Of a DNA stretch of 64,000 bases, positions 45,333-54,248 are shown one piece after another (position 1 is the first letter of the stretch; every line of letters starts with the position of its first letter). The position numbers and the translations under genes are program-made. A model generated the notes under the pieces. The model was not told the origin of the DNA. It worked only from the letters and a program-made list of their open reading frames with translations, and searched no databases. Source of the stretch: Geothrix fermentans DSM 14018 (GTDB taxonomy: Bacteria > Acidobacteriota > Holophagae > Holophagales > Holophagaceae); assembly GCF_000428885.1 (NCBI RefSeq), contig NZ_KE386810.1, forward strand, positions 210,444-274,443, written 5' to 3'.

Positions 45333-46026
45333 CCTGCCGCGTGACCACCTTCTCGATGCGCTTCTCATAGGCGGTGCCCAGCACCAGCCGGTGGACGAAG
45401 ATGCCGGGGGTGTGGATGGCGTCCGGATCCAGCTCGCCCACCTCCACGATCTCCTCCACCTCGGCGATGCAGACTTTTCCGCAGGTGGCGGCCATGGGGT
45501 TGAAGTTGCGGGCGGTCTTCCGGTAGACGAGGTTGCCCAGGCGATCCGCCTTCCAGGCCTTCACCAGGGCGAAGTCGGCGAAGATGCCCGCCTCCAGCAC
45601 GCACTCCCGCCCGTCGAAGCGCCTCGTCTCCTTGCCCTCGGCCACCTTGGTGCCCGCGCCCGTGGGCGTGAAAAAGGCCGGGATGCCGGCGCCGCCGGCC
45701 CGCATGCGCTCAGCGAGCGTGCCCTGGGGCACCAGCTCCACCTCCAGCTCCCCGCTGAGGAACTGGCGCGCGAACTCGGCATTCTCGCCCACGTAGCTGC
45801 TGACCATCTTGTGGATCTGGTGCTTGCGGAGCAGGATCCCCAGGCCGAAGTCGTCCACGCCGGCGTTGTTGGAATAGCAGGTGAGATCCTTCACGCCGGT
45901 CTCGGCCAGGGCCGCGATCAGGTGTTCCGGAATGCCGCAGAGGCCGAAGCCGCCCACGGCCAGATGGGCCCCGTCCGGGATGTCCTTCACGGCTTCCAGG
46001 GCGGTGGCGACGCGCTTGTCGATCAT
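45313..46026 (-). CDS. scoA: 3-oxoacid CoA-transferase subunit A, orphan
   Basis: A 237-residue protein matching the A subunit of succinyl-CoA:3-oxoacid/acetate CoA-transferases (ScoA/AtoD): [25 protein letters not shown], and [10 protein letters not shown] segments. In this family the catalytic Glu sits in subunit B, normally encoded next door, but none is found on either side: the neighbouring genes are a receiver protein and a PD40 protein, both on the other strand. The 3' end overlaps the receiver gene by 20 bases (convergent). Confidence 0.88.
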   Translation of the reverse strand: MIDKRVATALEAVKDIPDGAHLAVGGFGLCGIPEHLIAALAETGVKDLTCYSNNAGVDDFGLGILLRKHQIHKMVSSYVGENAEFARQFLSGELEVELVPQGTLAERMRAGGAGIPAFFTPTGAGTKVAEGKETRRFDGRECVLEAGIFADFALVKAWKADRLGNLVYRKTARNFNPMAATCGKVCIAEVEEIVEVGELDPDAIHTPGIFVHRLVLGTAYEKRIEKVVTRQVNPSAG

Positions 46027-46110
46027 GGGTGGCACCTACAGGAGGGCCCCACAGTGTGCCATCTCTGGCATCCTGCTCAAGTTCCTGTTTGAACCGGGAG
46101 GGTGCCGATC

Positions 46111-47172
46111 ATGATCAGGGGTTTGCTTGCCGTCCTGTGCGCCCTGGGGCTCGCGGCCCAGACACCGCCGCCCGCGGAGGCCCCGCGCGATGCCCTGCGC
46201 GATGCAAGGGAGACCCATCTCCGGGAGGTGAAGAAGCTCACGGGCACCGGCTCCAATGCCGAGGCCTACTGGTCCGGCGACGGGAAGCGGATCGTCTTCC
46301 AGAGCACCCGGGACGGGCACCCCTGCGACCAGCTCTACACCATGAACGCCGACGGGACGGACCAGAAGCGCGTGAGCACGGGCCGGGGCCGGGTGACCTG
46401 CGGCTGGTTCCTGCCCGGCGGGCGGAAGCTCATCTACGCCAGCACCCACGGGGCCGGGTCCGACTGCCCGCCCGCGCCGCCCTTCACGCCCGGCAAGTAC
46501 CGCTGGCCCGTCTTCGAGGCGTTCGACCTGTACATCGCCGATGCCGACGGCCGGGATCCCAAGCCCTTCCTGCCCTCGCCGGGCTACGACGCGGAGGCCA
46601 CCGTGGCCCCCAACGGCACGTGGATGGTCTTCACCAGCGAGCGGGGCGGGGATGTGGACCTCTGGCGGGTGGACCTGGACGGGAAGCACCTGATGCGGCT
46701 CACGGACGGCGTGGGCTACGACGGCGGGGGCGTCTTCAGCCCGGATTCGAAGCTCATCGCCTGGCGCACCAACTACCCCAAGGGCGAAGCCGCCACGGCG
46801 AAGTACCGGGAGCTGCTCAAGCAGCACCTGGTGGAGCCCATGGAGATGGACATCTGGGTGATGAACGCCGACGGCAGCGGCAAGCGGCAGGTGACGAAGC
46901 TGCCCGGGGCGGCCTTCGCGCCCATCTTCACGCCGGACGGGAAGGGGATCGTCTTCGCCAGCAACCACCACGACCAGGAGGGCAGGGGCCGCACCTTCGA
47001 CCTGTTCCGCGTCAACCTGGACGGCACCGGCCTCGAGCGGATCACCTGGACCGGTGTGTTCAACTCCTTCCCGCACTTCAGCCCAGACGGCCGGAAGCTG
47101 CTGTGGGTGAGCGGCCGGGCTCCGCGCGGGCCCAGGCAGTTCGATGTGTGCGTGGCGGAGTGGATTCCATGA
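46111..47172 (+). CDS. exported TolB-like PD40 beta-propeller protein
   Basis: A 353-residue periplasmic or lipid-free exported protein: signal peptide (MIRGLLAVLCALGLAAQ) and several PD40/WD40-like repeats of the form W-S-x-D-G-K-R-I-x-F-x-S (for example YWSGDGKRIVFQST, FTPDGKGIVFASN). It resembles the propeller half of TolB without TolB's N-terminal domain, so a role in binding proteins or carbohydrates is plausible but unproven. The ATG at 46111 has GGGAGG nine bases upstream. Its stop overlaps the next gene start (ATGA). Confidence 0.8.
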   Translation: MIRGLLAVLCALGLAAQTPPPAEAPRDALRDARETHLREVKKLTGTGSNAEAYWSGDGKRIVFQSTRDGHPCDQLYTMNADGTDQKRVSTGRGRVTCGWFLPGGRKLIYASTHGAGSDCPPAPPFTPGKYRWPVFEAFDLYIADADGRDPKPFLPSPGYDAEATVAPNGTWMVFTSERGGDVDLWRVDLDGKHLMRLTDGVGYDGGGVFSPDSKLIAWRTNYPKGEAATAKYRELLKQHLVEPMEMDIWVMNADGSGKRQVTKLPGAAFAPIFTPDGKGIVFASNHHDQEGRGRTFDLFRVNLDGTGLERITWTGVFNSFPHFSPDGRKLLWVSGRAPRGPRQFDVCVAEWIP

Positions 47173-47720
47173 GGCCCGCGGTCTTCCTGGACCGGGACGG
47201 GACCCTCAACGAGGAGGTGGACTACCTGGGCCACCCGGACCAGCTGGTGATGATCCCTGGCGCCGCCGCCGCCGTGGCGAAGCTGAACGCCCGGGGCATA
47301 CCCGTGGTGGTGGTGACGAACCAGAGCGGCATCGGCCGCGGCAAGTACGGCTGGCAGGACTTCGCCGCCGTCATGAGCCGCATGGGGACCCTCCTTGCCC
47401 TCGAGAACGCCCGCATCGATGCGGTCTACGCCTCCCCGCACCATGAGAAGGGGCAGGGGGAGTACGCCATGGCGGACCACCCGGACCGCAAGCCGAACCC
47501 CGGCATGTTCCTGAAGGCTGCGGCGGAGCACGAGCTCGACCTGGCCGGCTCCTGGATGGTGGGGGACAAGGCCATCGACCTGGAGGCCGGGCGACGGGCC
47601 GGCTGCCGGGTGGCCCTGGTCCGGACGGGCTATGGCGCCGGGGTGGACGGCGCGGATGCCGACCTGGTGGCCGCGGACCTCGCGGAGGCCGTGGACCTCA
47701 TCCTGGCCCGGTGGCCATGA
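47169..47720 (+). CDS. gmhB: HAD-IIIA phosphatase, GmhB-like
   Basis: A 183-residue phosphatase of the GmhB/HisB-N group, expected to remove the C7 phosphate from heptose 1,7-bisphosphate for LPS or S-layer sugars. Motifs: FLDRDGTLNEE (D8, D10), VVVTNQSGIGRG, RKPNPGMF and GDKAIDLEA. The zinc loop of typical GmhB (C-x-H ... C-x-C before RKP) is missing its Cys: the stretch reads YASPHHEKGQGEYAMADHPD. Overlapping starts tie it to the PD40 gene before and sfsA after. Confidence 0.78.
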   Translation: MRPAVFLDRDGTLNEEVDYLGHPDQLVMIPGAAAAVAKLNARGIPVVVVTNQSGIGRGKYGWQDFAAVMSRMGTLLALENARIDAVYASPHHEKGQGEYAMADHPDRKPNPGMFLKAAAEHELDLAGSWMVGDKAIDLEAGRRAGCRVALVRTGYGAGVDGADADLVAADLAEAVDLILARWP

Positions 47721-48457
47721 TCCTCATCGAGAAGACCGGCCTGGTGCAGGGCACCTTGATCCAGCGGTACAAGCGGTTCCTGGCGGACGTCCGGCTGGAG
47801 GACGGCTCCGTCGCCACGGCCCACACCACCAACACAGGCTCCATGAAGACCTGCTGGGAGTCCGGCGACCGGGTCCTGCTGGAACCCGCCTCCAACCCGG
47901 CTCGCAAGCTGAAGTACACCTGGCTCGCCGTGGAACGGGCCGGGGCCTGGGTGGGCGTGGAGACGGGCATGCCCAACCGCGTGGTGGCCCAGGCCGCCCG
48001 GCAGGATGCGCTGCCCGGCCTGCCGGGTCTGCGGGAGGTGCGCACGGAGGTGAAATACGGCGCGGAGAGCAGCCGCATCGACGTGCTGGCTCTGGACGGA
48101 GAGGGCCGGACGGTCTTCATCGAAGTGAAGAACGCCACGCTGAAGGACGGAGCCTGGGGCCTGTTCCCGGATGCGGTCACGGAGCGCGGGACCAAGCACC
48201 TGCGGGAGCTCCAGGCCATGGTGCGCGAGGGGCACCGATCAGCCATCGCCTTCTTCGTCCACCGGACGGACGTGGACCGCTTCGACGCGGCCCGGGAGAT
48301 CGATCCGGCCTACGGGGCCGAACTGGACCGCGCGGCAGAGACCGGCGTGTCGGTTCTGCCCCTGGCTGTGCGCCTCGTCACAAGGCCGCAGGCGGGCGGT
48401 CTGTGGAGCCTGTCCTGGGAATTACCGGGCCTTCTGCCCTGGGTGAGGCGGGGCTAG
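47717..48457 (+). CDS. sfsA: SfsA family protein (sugar fermentation stimulation)
   Basis: A 246-residue protein of the SfsA family: N-terminal OB-like part (KRFLADVRLEDG, AHTTNTGSMK) and a nuclease-like core (FIEVKNATL, FPDAVTERGTKHL, AIAFFVHRTDV). The core resembles PD-(D/E)XK nucleases and SfsA binds DNA in E. coli; the cellular role is unclear. The ATG at 47717 overlaps the gmhB stop; a GTG at 47711 is possible. Confidence 0.88.
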   Translation: MILIEKTGLVQGTLIQRYKRFLADVRLEDGSVATAHTTNTGSMKTCWESGDRVLLEPASNPARKLKYTWLAVERAGAWVGVETGMPNRVVAQAARQDALPGLPGLREVRTEVKYGAESSRIDVLALDGEGRTVFIEVKNATLKDGAWGLFPDAVTERGTKHLRELQAMVREGHRSAIAFFVHRTDVDRFDAAREIDPAYGAELDRAAETGVSVLPLAVRLVTRPQAGGLWSLSWELPGLLPWVRRG

Positions 48458-48483
48458 ACTGGACGTTCCCTGCCGGAGTTCCG

Positions 48484-49596
48484 ATGTCCACAGCCACCGA
48501 ACTGATGAAGACCCCTCTGAATGCCGCCCACCGGGCCCTGAACGCCAAGATGGTGGATTTCGGGGGCTGGGATATGCCCGTGCAGTACCCCACGGGGATC
48601 ATCGCCGAGCACGAGGCCGTGCGCGCCAAGGCGGGCCTCTTCGACGTGAGCCACATGGGCGAGTTCCGCGTGAAGGGCCCCGGCGCCCTGGCCCTGGTGG
48701 AGCACCTGACGCCCAACGCGGTCTCGAAGCTGGCCATCGGCCAGGTCCACTACACGGCCTTCCTCTACGAGAACGGCACCTTCGTGGATGACCTGCTGGT
48801 CTACCGCGAGGGCGAGCAGGAGTTCCTCCTGGTGGTGAACGCCGGCAACATCGACAAGGACTTCGCCTGGGTGCAGAAGCACGCCGGGGCCTTCGACTGC
48901 GCGGTGACCAACGAGAGCCCCGCCACGGGACAGATCGCCCTCCAGGGCCCCCTGGCCGTGGACATCCTCCAGCCCCTGACGAAGACCCCGCTGGCTCCCA
49001 TCGGCTACTACTTCTTCACCCACGGCGAGGTGGCCGGGATCAAGTGCCTCATCAGCCGCACGGGCTACACCGGCGAGGACGGCTTCGAGCTCTACTGCGC
49101 CGCCGGCGACACGGAGAAGCTCTGGAACGCCGTGCTGGCGGCCGGGAAGCCCGCCGGGCTGATCCCCGCCGGCCTGGGCTGCCGGAACACCCTGCGCCTG
49201 GAGTGCAAGATGGCGCTCTACGGTCATGAGATCGACGACACCATCCACGCACTGGAGGCGGGCCTCGGCTGGATCGTGAAGCTGGACAAGGGCGGCTTCA
49301 TCGGCCGGGAAGCCCTGCTGGCCGCGAAGGCCGCGCCCGCCCCGCGGAAACTTGTGGGCTTCAAGACCCTGGAGAAGCGCGACATCGCCCGCGACCACAT
49401 GCCCGTGGTGCAGGACGGGAAGCAGGTCGGCTTCGTCACCAGCGCCGCGCCCTCGCCCACCTGCGGCTTCAACCTGGGCCTGGCCTACGTTCCCACCGAG
49501 TCCGCCAAGGTGGGCGGGCGCATCCAGATCGAGATCCGCGGCCGGGCCGTGGATGCGGAGATCATCCCCACGCCGTTCTACAAGCGGAGCAAGTAG
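48484..49596 (+). CDS. gcvT: aminomethyltransferase, glycine cleavage T protein
   Basis: A 370-residue T protein: takes the aminomethyl group from lipoyl-H protein to tetrahydrofolate, releasing ammonia. Hallmarks: FGGWDMPVQYPTGI, FDVSHMGEF, SRTGYTGEDGFE, and GLGCRNTLRLE. Followed by gcvH after a heptamer array; gcvP is not in the window. Confidence 0.95.
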   Translation: MSTATELMKTPLNAAHRALNAKMVDFGGWDMPVQYPTGIIAEHEAVRAKAGLFDVSHMGEFRVKGPGALALVEHLTPNAVSKLAIGQVHYTAFLYENGTFVDDLLVYREGEQEFLLVVNAGNIDKDFAWVQKHAGAFDCAVTNESPATGQIALQGPLAVDILQPLTKTPLAPIGYYFFTHGEVAGIKCLISRTGYTGEDGFELYCAAGDTEKLWNAVLAAGKPAGLIPAGLGCRNTLRLECKMALYGHEIDDTIHALEAGLGWIVKLDKGGFIGREALLAAKAAPAPRKLVGFKTLEKRDIARDHMPVVQDGKQVGFVTSAAPSPTCGFNLGLAYVPTESAKVGGRIQIEIRGRAVDAEIIPTPFYKRSK

Positions 49597-49599
49597 TTT

Positions 49600-49634
49600 T
49601 CAGCTTTCAGCTATCAGCTATCAGCTATCAGCTC
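49600..49634. repeat. heptanucleotide tandem array, TCAGCTA type (array C)
   Basis: Five units: TCAGCTT, TCAGCTA three times, TCAGCTC. It begins exactly three bases after the gcvT stop codon, the same offset as array A behind maeB, and ends about 20 bases before the gcvH ribosome binding site. Confidence 0.85.
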
Positions 49635-49663
49635 AGTTCCCCGTGACCCAACCTGGAGGATCC

Positions 49664-50050
49664 ATGTTCCCTGCCGACCTGAAGTACACCAAGGACCACG
49701 AGTGGGTGAAGCCCGCCGCTGACGGCACTGCCGTGGTGGGGATCACCCACTATGCGCAGGACGCCCTGGGCGACGTGGTGTTCGTGGACCTGCCCGAGGC
49801 CGGGGCCTCCTTCGGGGCCGGCGAGGAGTTCGGCACGGTGGAATCCGTGAAGACCGTCTCCGAGCTGAACATGCCCACCGCCGGCGAGGTGATCGAGGTG
49901 AACGCCGCCCTGGCGGACCATCCGGAGGCCGTGAACGAGGATCCCTACGGCAAGGGCTGGATGGTGAAGATCAAGCTGGACGGCGCCCTGGCCGGCGACC
50001 TCCTGGATGCGGCCGCCTACGAGGCCCTCGTGAGCGCCGAAAGCCACTAG
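49664..50050 (+). CDS. gcvH: glycine cleavage H protein
   Basis: A 128-residue lipoyl carrier; the lipoylated Lys is in GTVESVKTVSELNMP (about residue 63). It shuttles the aminomethyl group between P, T and L proteins. Preceded by GGAGG; gcvT-gcvH are a normal pair, with the heptamer array between them. Confidence 0.95.
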   Translation: MFPADLKYTKDHEWVKPAADGTAVVGITHYAQDALGDVVFVDLPEAGASFGAGEEFGTVESVKTVSELNMPTAGEVIEVNAALADHPEAVNEDPYGKGWMVKIKLDGALAGDLLDAAAYEALVSAESH

Positions 50051-50054
50051 GCTC

Positions 50055-52001
50055 ATGCCGTTTCCGCTTCTGACAGTCGTGCTCTGCTGGGGGATGGCGC
50101 CGGTCTCCGGACCTCCGCCATCCCCCCAGCCCCAGGTCGCAGCGGCCCCGGCCCGGGCGCCGGAGTCCGACGCGGCGCGCCTCGCGCGCCTGCGCAGCCT
50201 CGTGGAGGCCGCCGAGAAGGCCCTGGAAGCGGAGGATGAGGACGCGGCCCAGGCCCGGGCCGACGAGGCGGATGTCCTGACCGCCGACTGGCCGACGGAG
50301 CTGCTGCGGATCCCCGAGGTCCAGGATCTGCTCCAGAGGCTCAAGGAGGTCCAGGATCAGCTTTCGGCAGAGGAGCCCGAGACGCCCGGCGAGGCGGAAC
50401 CGGGCCTCAAGGCTGGCGAGGAGGTCATCTCCATCAGCGGCGAGGAGCTGCGGAGCGAGCTGGAGAAGGTGCGGGTGGCGGAGCAGGGCGCCACCTACGA
50501 TTTCCCCATCGACCTCAATGACAAGGTGCTCACCTGGGTGAGCCTCTTCACCACCACCAAGCGCGGCTTCATGGAGAATGCGCTGGGCCGCGCCTCGGTG
50601 TACATGCCGATGATCCGGCAGGTCTTCGCCGAGGAGGGCGTGCCCTCGGATCTGGCCTACCTGGCGGTGATCGAGTCGGGGTTCCGGAACGAAGCCAAGA
50701 GCCGCGCCAAGGCCGTGGGGATGTGGCAGTTCATCCGCTCCACCGGGCGCATCTACGGCCTGACCGGCAACGCCTGGGTCGAAGAGCGGCGCGATCCCGT
50801 CAAGTCCGCGCGCGCCGCGGCCCGCTACCTCAAGCGGCTTTACGAAGTGTCCGGCGATTGGTACCTGGCCGCCTCGGGCTACAACGCCGGTCCCCTGACG
50901 CTGGAGCGCGCCATCCAGAATGTCGGCACCCGGAACTTCTGGGACCTGGCCCGGTCCCGCTGGCTGCGCACCGAGACCAAGAACTACGTGCCGGAGCTCT
51001 GCGCCGCCATCCTGGTGGGGCGGAATCCCGAGCGGTACGGCCTCGCGATCATCCCGCAGGCGCCGTACGTCTACGAGACCGTGGCGGTCCCAGCCATGAC
51101 GAGCCTCGTGGTGCTGGCCCGGTGCGCCGGGACGGATCTGGCGACCCTGAAGGCCCTGAACCCGGAGCTGCTCCGGGGATCCACGCCTCCGGGCAGCTAC
51201 ACCCTGCGCGTGCCGCCGGGGAAGGCCCTGGAGTGCACGCGCCAGCTCGCCCGCATGCCCGCCGGCAAGAAGCTCGATTTCCGCCACTACACCGTGCGCC
51301 GGGGCGACACGCTCGCCAAGGTGGCCAAGCGGTTCAAGCTGGCGCCGGATGACCTGCTGGACGCCAACGACATCACCGCGAGGCAGTTCAAGCCCGGGAA
51401 GCGGCTGCTGGTGCCGCCGGCGCCCAGCCTCGCCCTGGACGAGCGGGACCTCGCGCCCCGGATCGAGCGTGTGAAGCTGCTGGGAGACCGGCCCCTGGAT
51501 CCGCTACCGCCGGTGCCCGTCGAGCCCGGTCCCGCGGCTTCTGAAGCTGCGGGAACCGGAGCCGCGCCCTCACCAGCAGCGGCCGAGGCCCTCCCCCAGG
51601 CTGAAGCGGCTGGCGGGGCGGCCCCCGCGGTGAAGGTGGATCCGCCGGCCCGTTCCGCGGAGCCCGAGCCCACCGGAGCCACCTACCGGGCCCGGCCCGG
51701 GGATACCCTTGCCAAGATCGCCCGGGCGAAGAATCTCCCCCTGGGCCAGCTGATGCGGCTCAACCCCGAGGCCGTGAAAGCCCTGCATCCAGGCGATGTG
51801 GTCCACCTGCCGGGCCCGGCCTCGTCCACGGCGGCGAAGGAGAGCCAGGCCACTCCCCGGGTCCACCTCGTCCGCCGAGGCGAGACCCTCGCGGCCATCG
51901 CCCGCAAGTACGACCTGGATCCCAAGGATCTCAAAGCCTGGAACCGGATGAAGGGCGACCGCGTCCAGGCGGGGCAGAGGCTCCGGCTGGCACCGCGATG
52001 A
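50055..52001 (+). CDS. mltD: LysM-bearing lytic murein transglycosylase (MltD-like)
   Basis: A 648-residue exported enzyme. Signal peptide, an Ala/Glu-rich helical segment (about 35-130), an SLT catalytic domain (about 155-300; catalytic Glu in VIESGFRNEA, GMWQFI, SGYNAG), then three LysM repeats (HYTVRRGDTLAKVAKRF, YRARPGDTLAKIARAK, HLVRRGETLAAIARKY) separated by a Pro/Ala linker. It cleaves peptidoglycan glycan strands. It starts four bases after gcvH. Confidence 0.9.
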   Translation: MPFPLLTVVLCWGMAPVSGPPPSPQPQVAAAPARAPESDAARLARLRSLVEAAEKALEAEDEDAAQARADEADVLTADWPTELLRIPEVQDLLQRLKEVQDQLSAEEPETPGEAEPGLKAGEEVISISGEELRSELEKVRVAEQGATYDFPIDLNDKVLTWVSLFTTTKRGFMENALGRASVYMPMIRQVFAEEGVPSDLAYLAVIESGFRNEAKSRAKAVGMWQFIRSTGRIYGLTGNAWVEERRDPVKSARAAARYLKRLYEVSGDWYLAASGYNAGPLTLERAIQNVGTRNFWDLARSRWLRTETKNYVPELCAAILVGRNPERYGLAIIPQAPYVYETVAVPAMTSLVVLARCAGTDLATLKALNPELLRGSTPPGSYTLRVPPGKALECTRQLARMPAGKKLDFRHYTVRRGDTLAKVAKRFKLAPDDLLDANDITARQFKPGKRLLVPPAPSLALDERDLAPRIERVKLLGDRPLDPLPPVPVEPGPAASEAAGTGAAPSPAAAEALPQAEAAGGAAPAVKVDPPARSAEPEPTGATYRARPGDTLAKIARAKNLPLGQLMRLNPEAVKALHPGDVVHLPGPASSTAAKESQATPRVHLVRRGETLAAIARKYDLDPKDLKAWNRMKGDRVQAGQRLRLAPR

Positions 52002-52008
52002 TCTGTGC

Positions 52009-52037
52009 TTGCGGAAGCCGCAAAGGAGTGTGATACT
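52009..52037 (+). promoter_or_regulatory. promoter of tRNA-Ala
   Basis: TTGCGG, 17 bases, GATACT with an upstream TG (extended -10). The start point would fall a few bases before the tRNA 5' end at 52052. Confidence 0.55.
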
Positions 52038-52051
52038 GGGTCTTCCCCATT

Positions 52052-52127
<76 letters not shown>

Positions 52128-52133
52128 ACACCG

Positions 52134-52155
52134 AAGGCCACCGCAAGGTGGCCTT
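52134..52155 (+). terminator. terminator hairpin after tRNA-Ala
   Basis: Perfect 9-bp stem AAGGCCACC / GGTGGCCTT closed by a GCAA (GNRA) tetraloop, seven bases after the tRNA; the T-rich tail is weak. Confidence 0.7.
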
Positions 52156-52162
52156 CTTGCTG

Positions 52163-52222
52163 TCAGCTATCAGCTGTCAGTCGCACCTCCCACCGATAGC
52201 TGATCGCTGATAGCTGAAAGCC
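52163..52222. repeat. inverted pair of TCAGCTA-type heptamer arrays (array D)
   Basis: Three direct units (TCAGCTA, TCAGCTG, TCAGTCG) at 52163-52183 face four units in the other orientation (GATAGCT, GATCGCT, GATAGCT, GAAAGCC) at 52195-52222. Positions 52163-52180 and 52200-52217 form an 18-bp stem with one mismatch and one G-U. It ends ten bases before the ABC-F start codon, where it could also mask the ribosome site. Confidence 0.8.
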
Positions 52223-52231
52223 GAAACCGCC

Positions 52232-54193
52232 ATGCTCGCTTCCCTCAACCACGTCGATCTCCGCTTCGGCCCCCAGGAGGTGCTGAAGGATGTCACGTGG
52301 GCCATCCAGGAGGGCGAGTGCTGGGGCGTCATCGGCCGCAACGGCGCGGGCAAGAGCACCGTGTTCAAGCTGCTGCTGGGCCAGCTGGAGGCCGACAGCG
52401 GCACGGTGGTGAAGCCCACGAAGGAGCGCGGCATCCGTATGGGCCACTACGCCCAGGACCTGGTGCCCGAGACCCAGGGCAGCGTGCTGGAGGAGGCGCT
52501 GGCGGCCTTCGGCGACGTGGAGAAGCTGCAGCACGAGATGCGGGAGCTGGAGCACCGCATGGGCGAGGCCGGCGGAGACCTCGACGAAGTGATGGCCCGC
52601 TACCAGAAGGTGACCGAGGCTTTCGAGCACCTTGATGGCTTCACGATCCGCGCCCGCGCCGAGAGCATCCTCCAGGCCCTGGGCTTCGCCGCCGCCGACT
52701 TCGAGCGCCCGGTGGAGACCCTGTCAGGCGGCCAGAAGAGCCGCGTCATGCTGGCCAAGGCCATCCTCCAGGGCCAGGACCTGCTGCTGCTGGACGAGCC
52801 CACCAACCACCTGGACCTGCCCAGCCTGCGCTGGCTCGAATCCTTCATCCAGGACACGGACGCCACCGTGGCCGTCATCAGCCACGACCGCTACTTCCTG
52901 GACAAGATCGCCACCGAGATCCTGGAGCTGGAGCTCGGCCGCTCGCGGGCCTACGACGGCAACTACTCCGAGTTCATGGAGAAGAAGGAGCAGGAGCTGG
53001 AGCGGCTGGAGCGCCACTACGAGCAGCAGCAGGTCTACATCAAGAACCAGGAAGAGTACATCCGCCGCAACATCGCGGGACAGAACACCAAGCAGGCCCG
53101 GGGGCGGCGCACGCATCTCGCCAAGCTGGAGCGCATCCAGAAGCCCCTGCGCGACCGCCGCAAGGTGAAGTTCAGCTTCCCGGAGACCCAGCGCAGCGGC
53201 GACGTGGCCCTGGTGCTGGAGAACGCCAGCGTGGGCTGGGGCGGGAAGCCGCTCTACGCCCCCTTGGAGCAACTCCAGATCAAGCGCGGGCAGAAGATGG
53301 GCATCGTGGGCCTCAATGGCACGGGCAAGTCCACACTGCTGAAGGCCATTTCTGACGAGATCCCCTTCATCACGGGCCGGGCCCGCCTGGGGAGCCAGGT
53401 GAAGCTGGGCTACTTCGACCAGCACCACAAGAACCTGGACCCGCGCAACACGGTCTTCCAGCAGATCCACGCCGTGAACCCCCAAGCTATGAAGCAGGAC
53501 GTGCTGGGCTTCCTGGCCAAGTTCCAGTTCCGGGGTGACGACGTGGACAAGCCCGTGACGGCCCTCTCCGGCGGCGAGCGGGCCCGCCTCAGCATCGCCA
53601 CCCTCATCCGCCACGGCGTGAACCTGCTGCTGCTGGACGAGCCCACGAACCACATGGACATCCCCAGCATGGAGGCCATGGAGGACACCATCCTGAGCTT
53701 CTCGGGCGCGGCCATCGTGGTGACCCACGACCGCTACCTCCTGGGCCGCGTGGCGGATTCGCTGCTGCGCATCCACGAAGGCCGGGCCGAGTTCCGCGAA
53801 GGCGGCTACGAGGACCACCAGGCCTGGGTGGACCTGGACCTGAGCGCCGATGAAGTGGGTGGCAGCCCCGAACCCGAACCGCCGAAGAAGGTGGCTTCGC
53901 CACAGGCGAAGCCTGCCTCTGCGGCGAAGCCGCAGGGGCCTCCCCCCATCAACAAGGAGAAGCAGCGCTCGCTCAAACGCTTCGAGAAGCACGTCGCCGA
54001 GGCCGAGGCCAAGGTGGCGGAGCTGGAGGCGAAGCTGGCGGAACTCCAGAAGGACATGGCCTCCATGGATCCCGCCGACTGGCAGGCCTTCAGCGGCAAG
54101 CTGGACGCCCAGAAGGCCCTGGAAGCAGACCTGGCCTACGCCATGAGCGACTGGGAGTCCGCCCAGACCGCTCTGGAAGAGGCCCAGCGCTGA
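52232..54193 (+). CDS. ABC-F family ATPase (Uup/YheS/EttA class)
   Basis: A 653-residue soluble protein with two ABC cassettes and no membrane part: Walker A GRNGAGKST and GLNGTGKST, signatures LSGGQKSRV and LSGGERARL, Walker B LLLLDEPTNHLD and LLLDEPTNHMD. A linker rich in charged residues joins them (P-tRNA interaction motif region), and a coiled coil closes the protein after a low-complexity Ala/Lys/Pro stretch. ABC-F proteins act on the ribosome; the particular subfamily is not certain. Its ribosome site is weak and lies beside the repeat hairpin. Confidence 0.9.
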   Translation: MLASLNHVDLRFGPQEVLKDVTWAIQEGECWGVIGRNGAGKSTVFKLLLGQLEADSGTVVKPTKERGIRMGHYAQDLVPETQGSVLEEALAAFGDVEKLQHEMRELEHRMGEAGGDLDEVMARYQKVTEAFEHLDGFTIRARAESILQALGFAAADFERPVETLSGGQKSRVMLAKAILQGQDLLLLDEPTNHLDLPSLRWLESFIQDTDATVAVISHDRYFLDKIATEILELELGRSRAYDGNYSEFMEKKEQELERLERHYEQQQVYIKNQEEYIRRNIAGQNTKQARGRRTHLAKLERIQKPLRDRRKVKFSFPETQRSGDVALVLENASVGWGGKPLYAPLEQLQIKRGQKMGIVGLNGTGKSTLLKAISDEIPFITGRARLGSQVKLGYFDQHHKNLDPRNTVFQQIHAVNPQAMKQDVLGFLAKFQFRGDDVDKPVTALSGGERARLSIATLIRHGVNLLLLDEPTNHMDIPSMEAMEDTILSFSGAAIVVTHDRYLLGRVADSLLRIHEGRAEFREGGYEDHQAWVDLDLSADEVGGSPEPEPPKKVASPQAKPASAAKPQGPPPINKEKQRSLKRFEKHVAEAEAKVAELEAKLAELQKDMASMDPADWQAFSGKLDAQKALEADLAYAMSDWESAQTALEEAQR

Positions 54194-54201
54194 CTCATCT
54201 A

Positions 54202-54217
54202 CCGCAGGCGACTGCGG
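54202..54217. terminator. hairpin between ABC-F and tnaA (convergent)
   Basis: CCGCAG-GCGA-CTGCGG, a perfect 6-bp stem with a GCGA (GNRA) tetraloop in the 55-base gap between the ends of two convergent genes. No T-run on either side; a weak bidirectional stop is plausible. Confidence 0.4.
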
Positions 54218-54248
54218 AAGCCCCAACGATTGCGGTGATCCCGAGCGG

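Noticed and set aside
52163-52222. CRISPR array
   Set aside because: The 7-base repeats are contiguous and lack spacers; no cas gene is present in the window.
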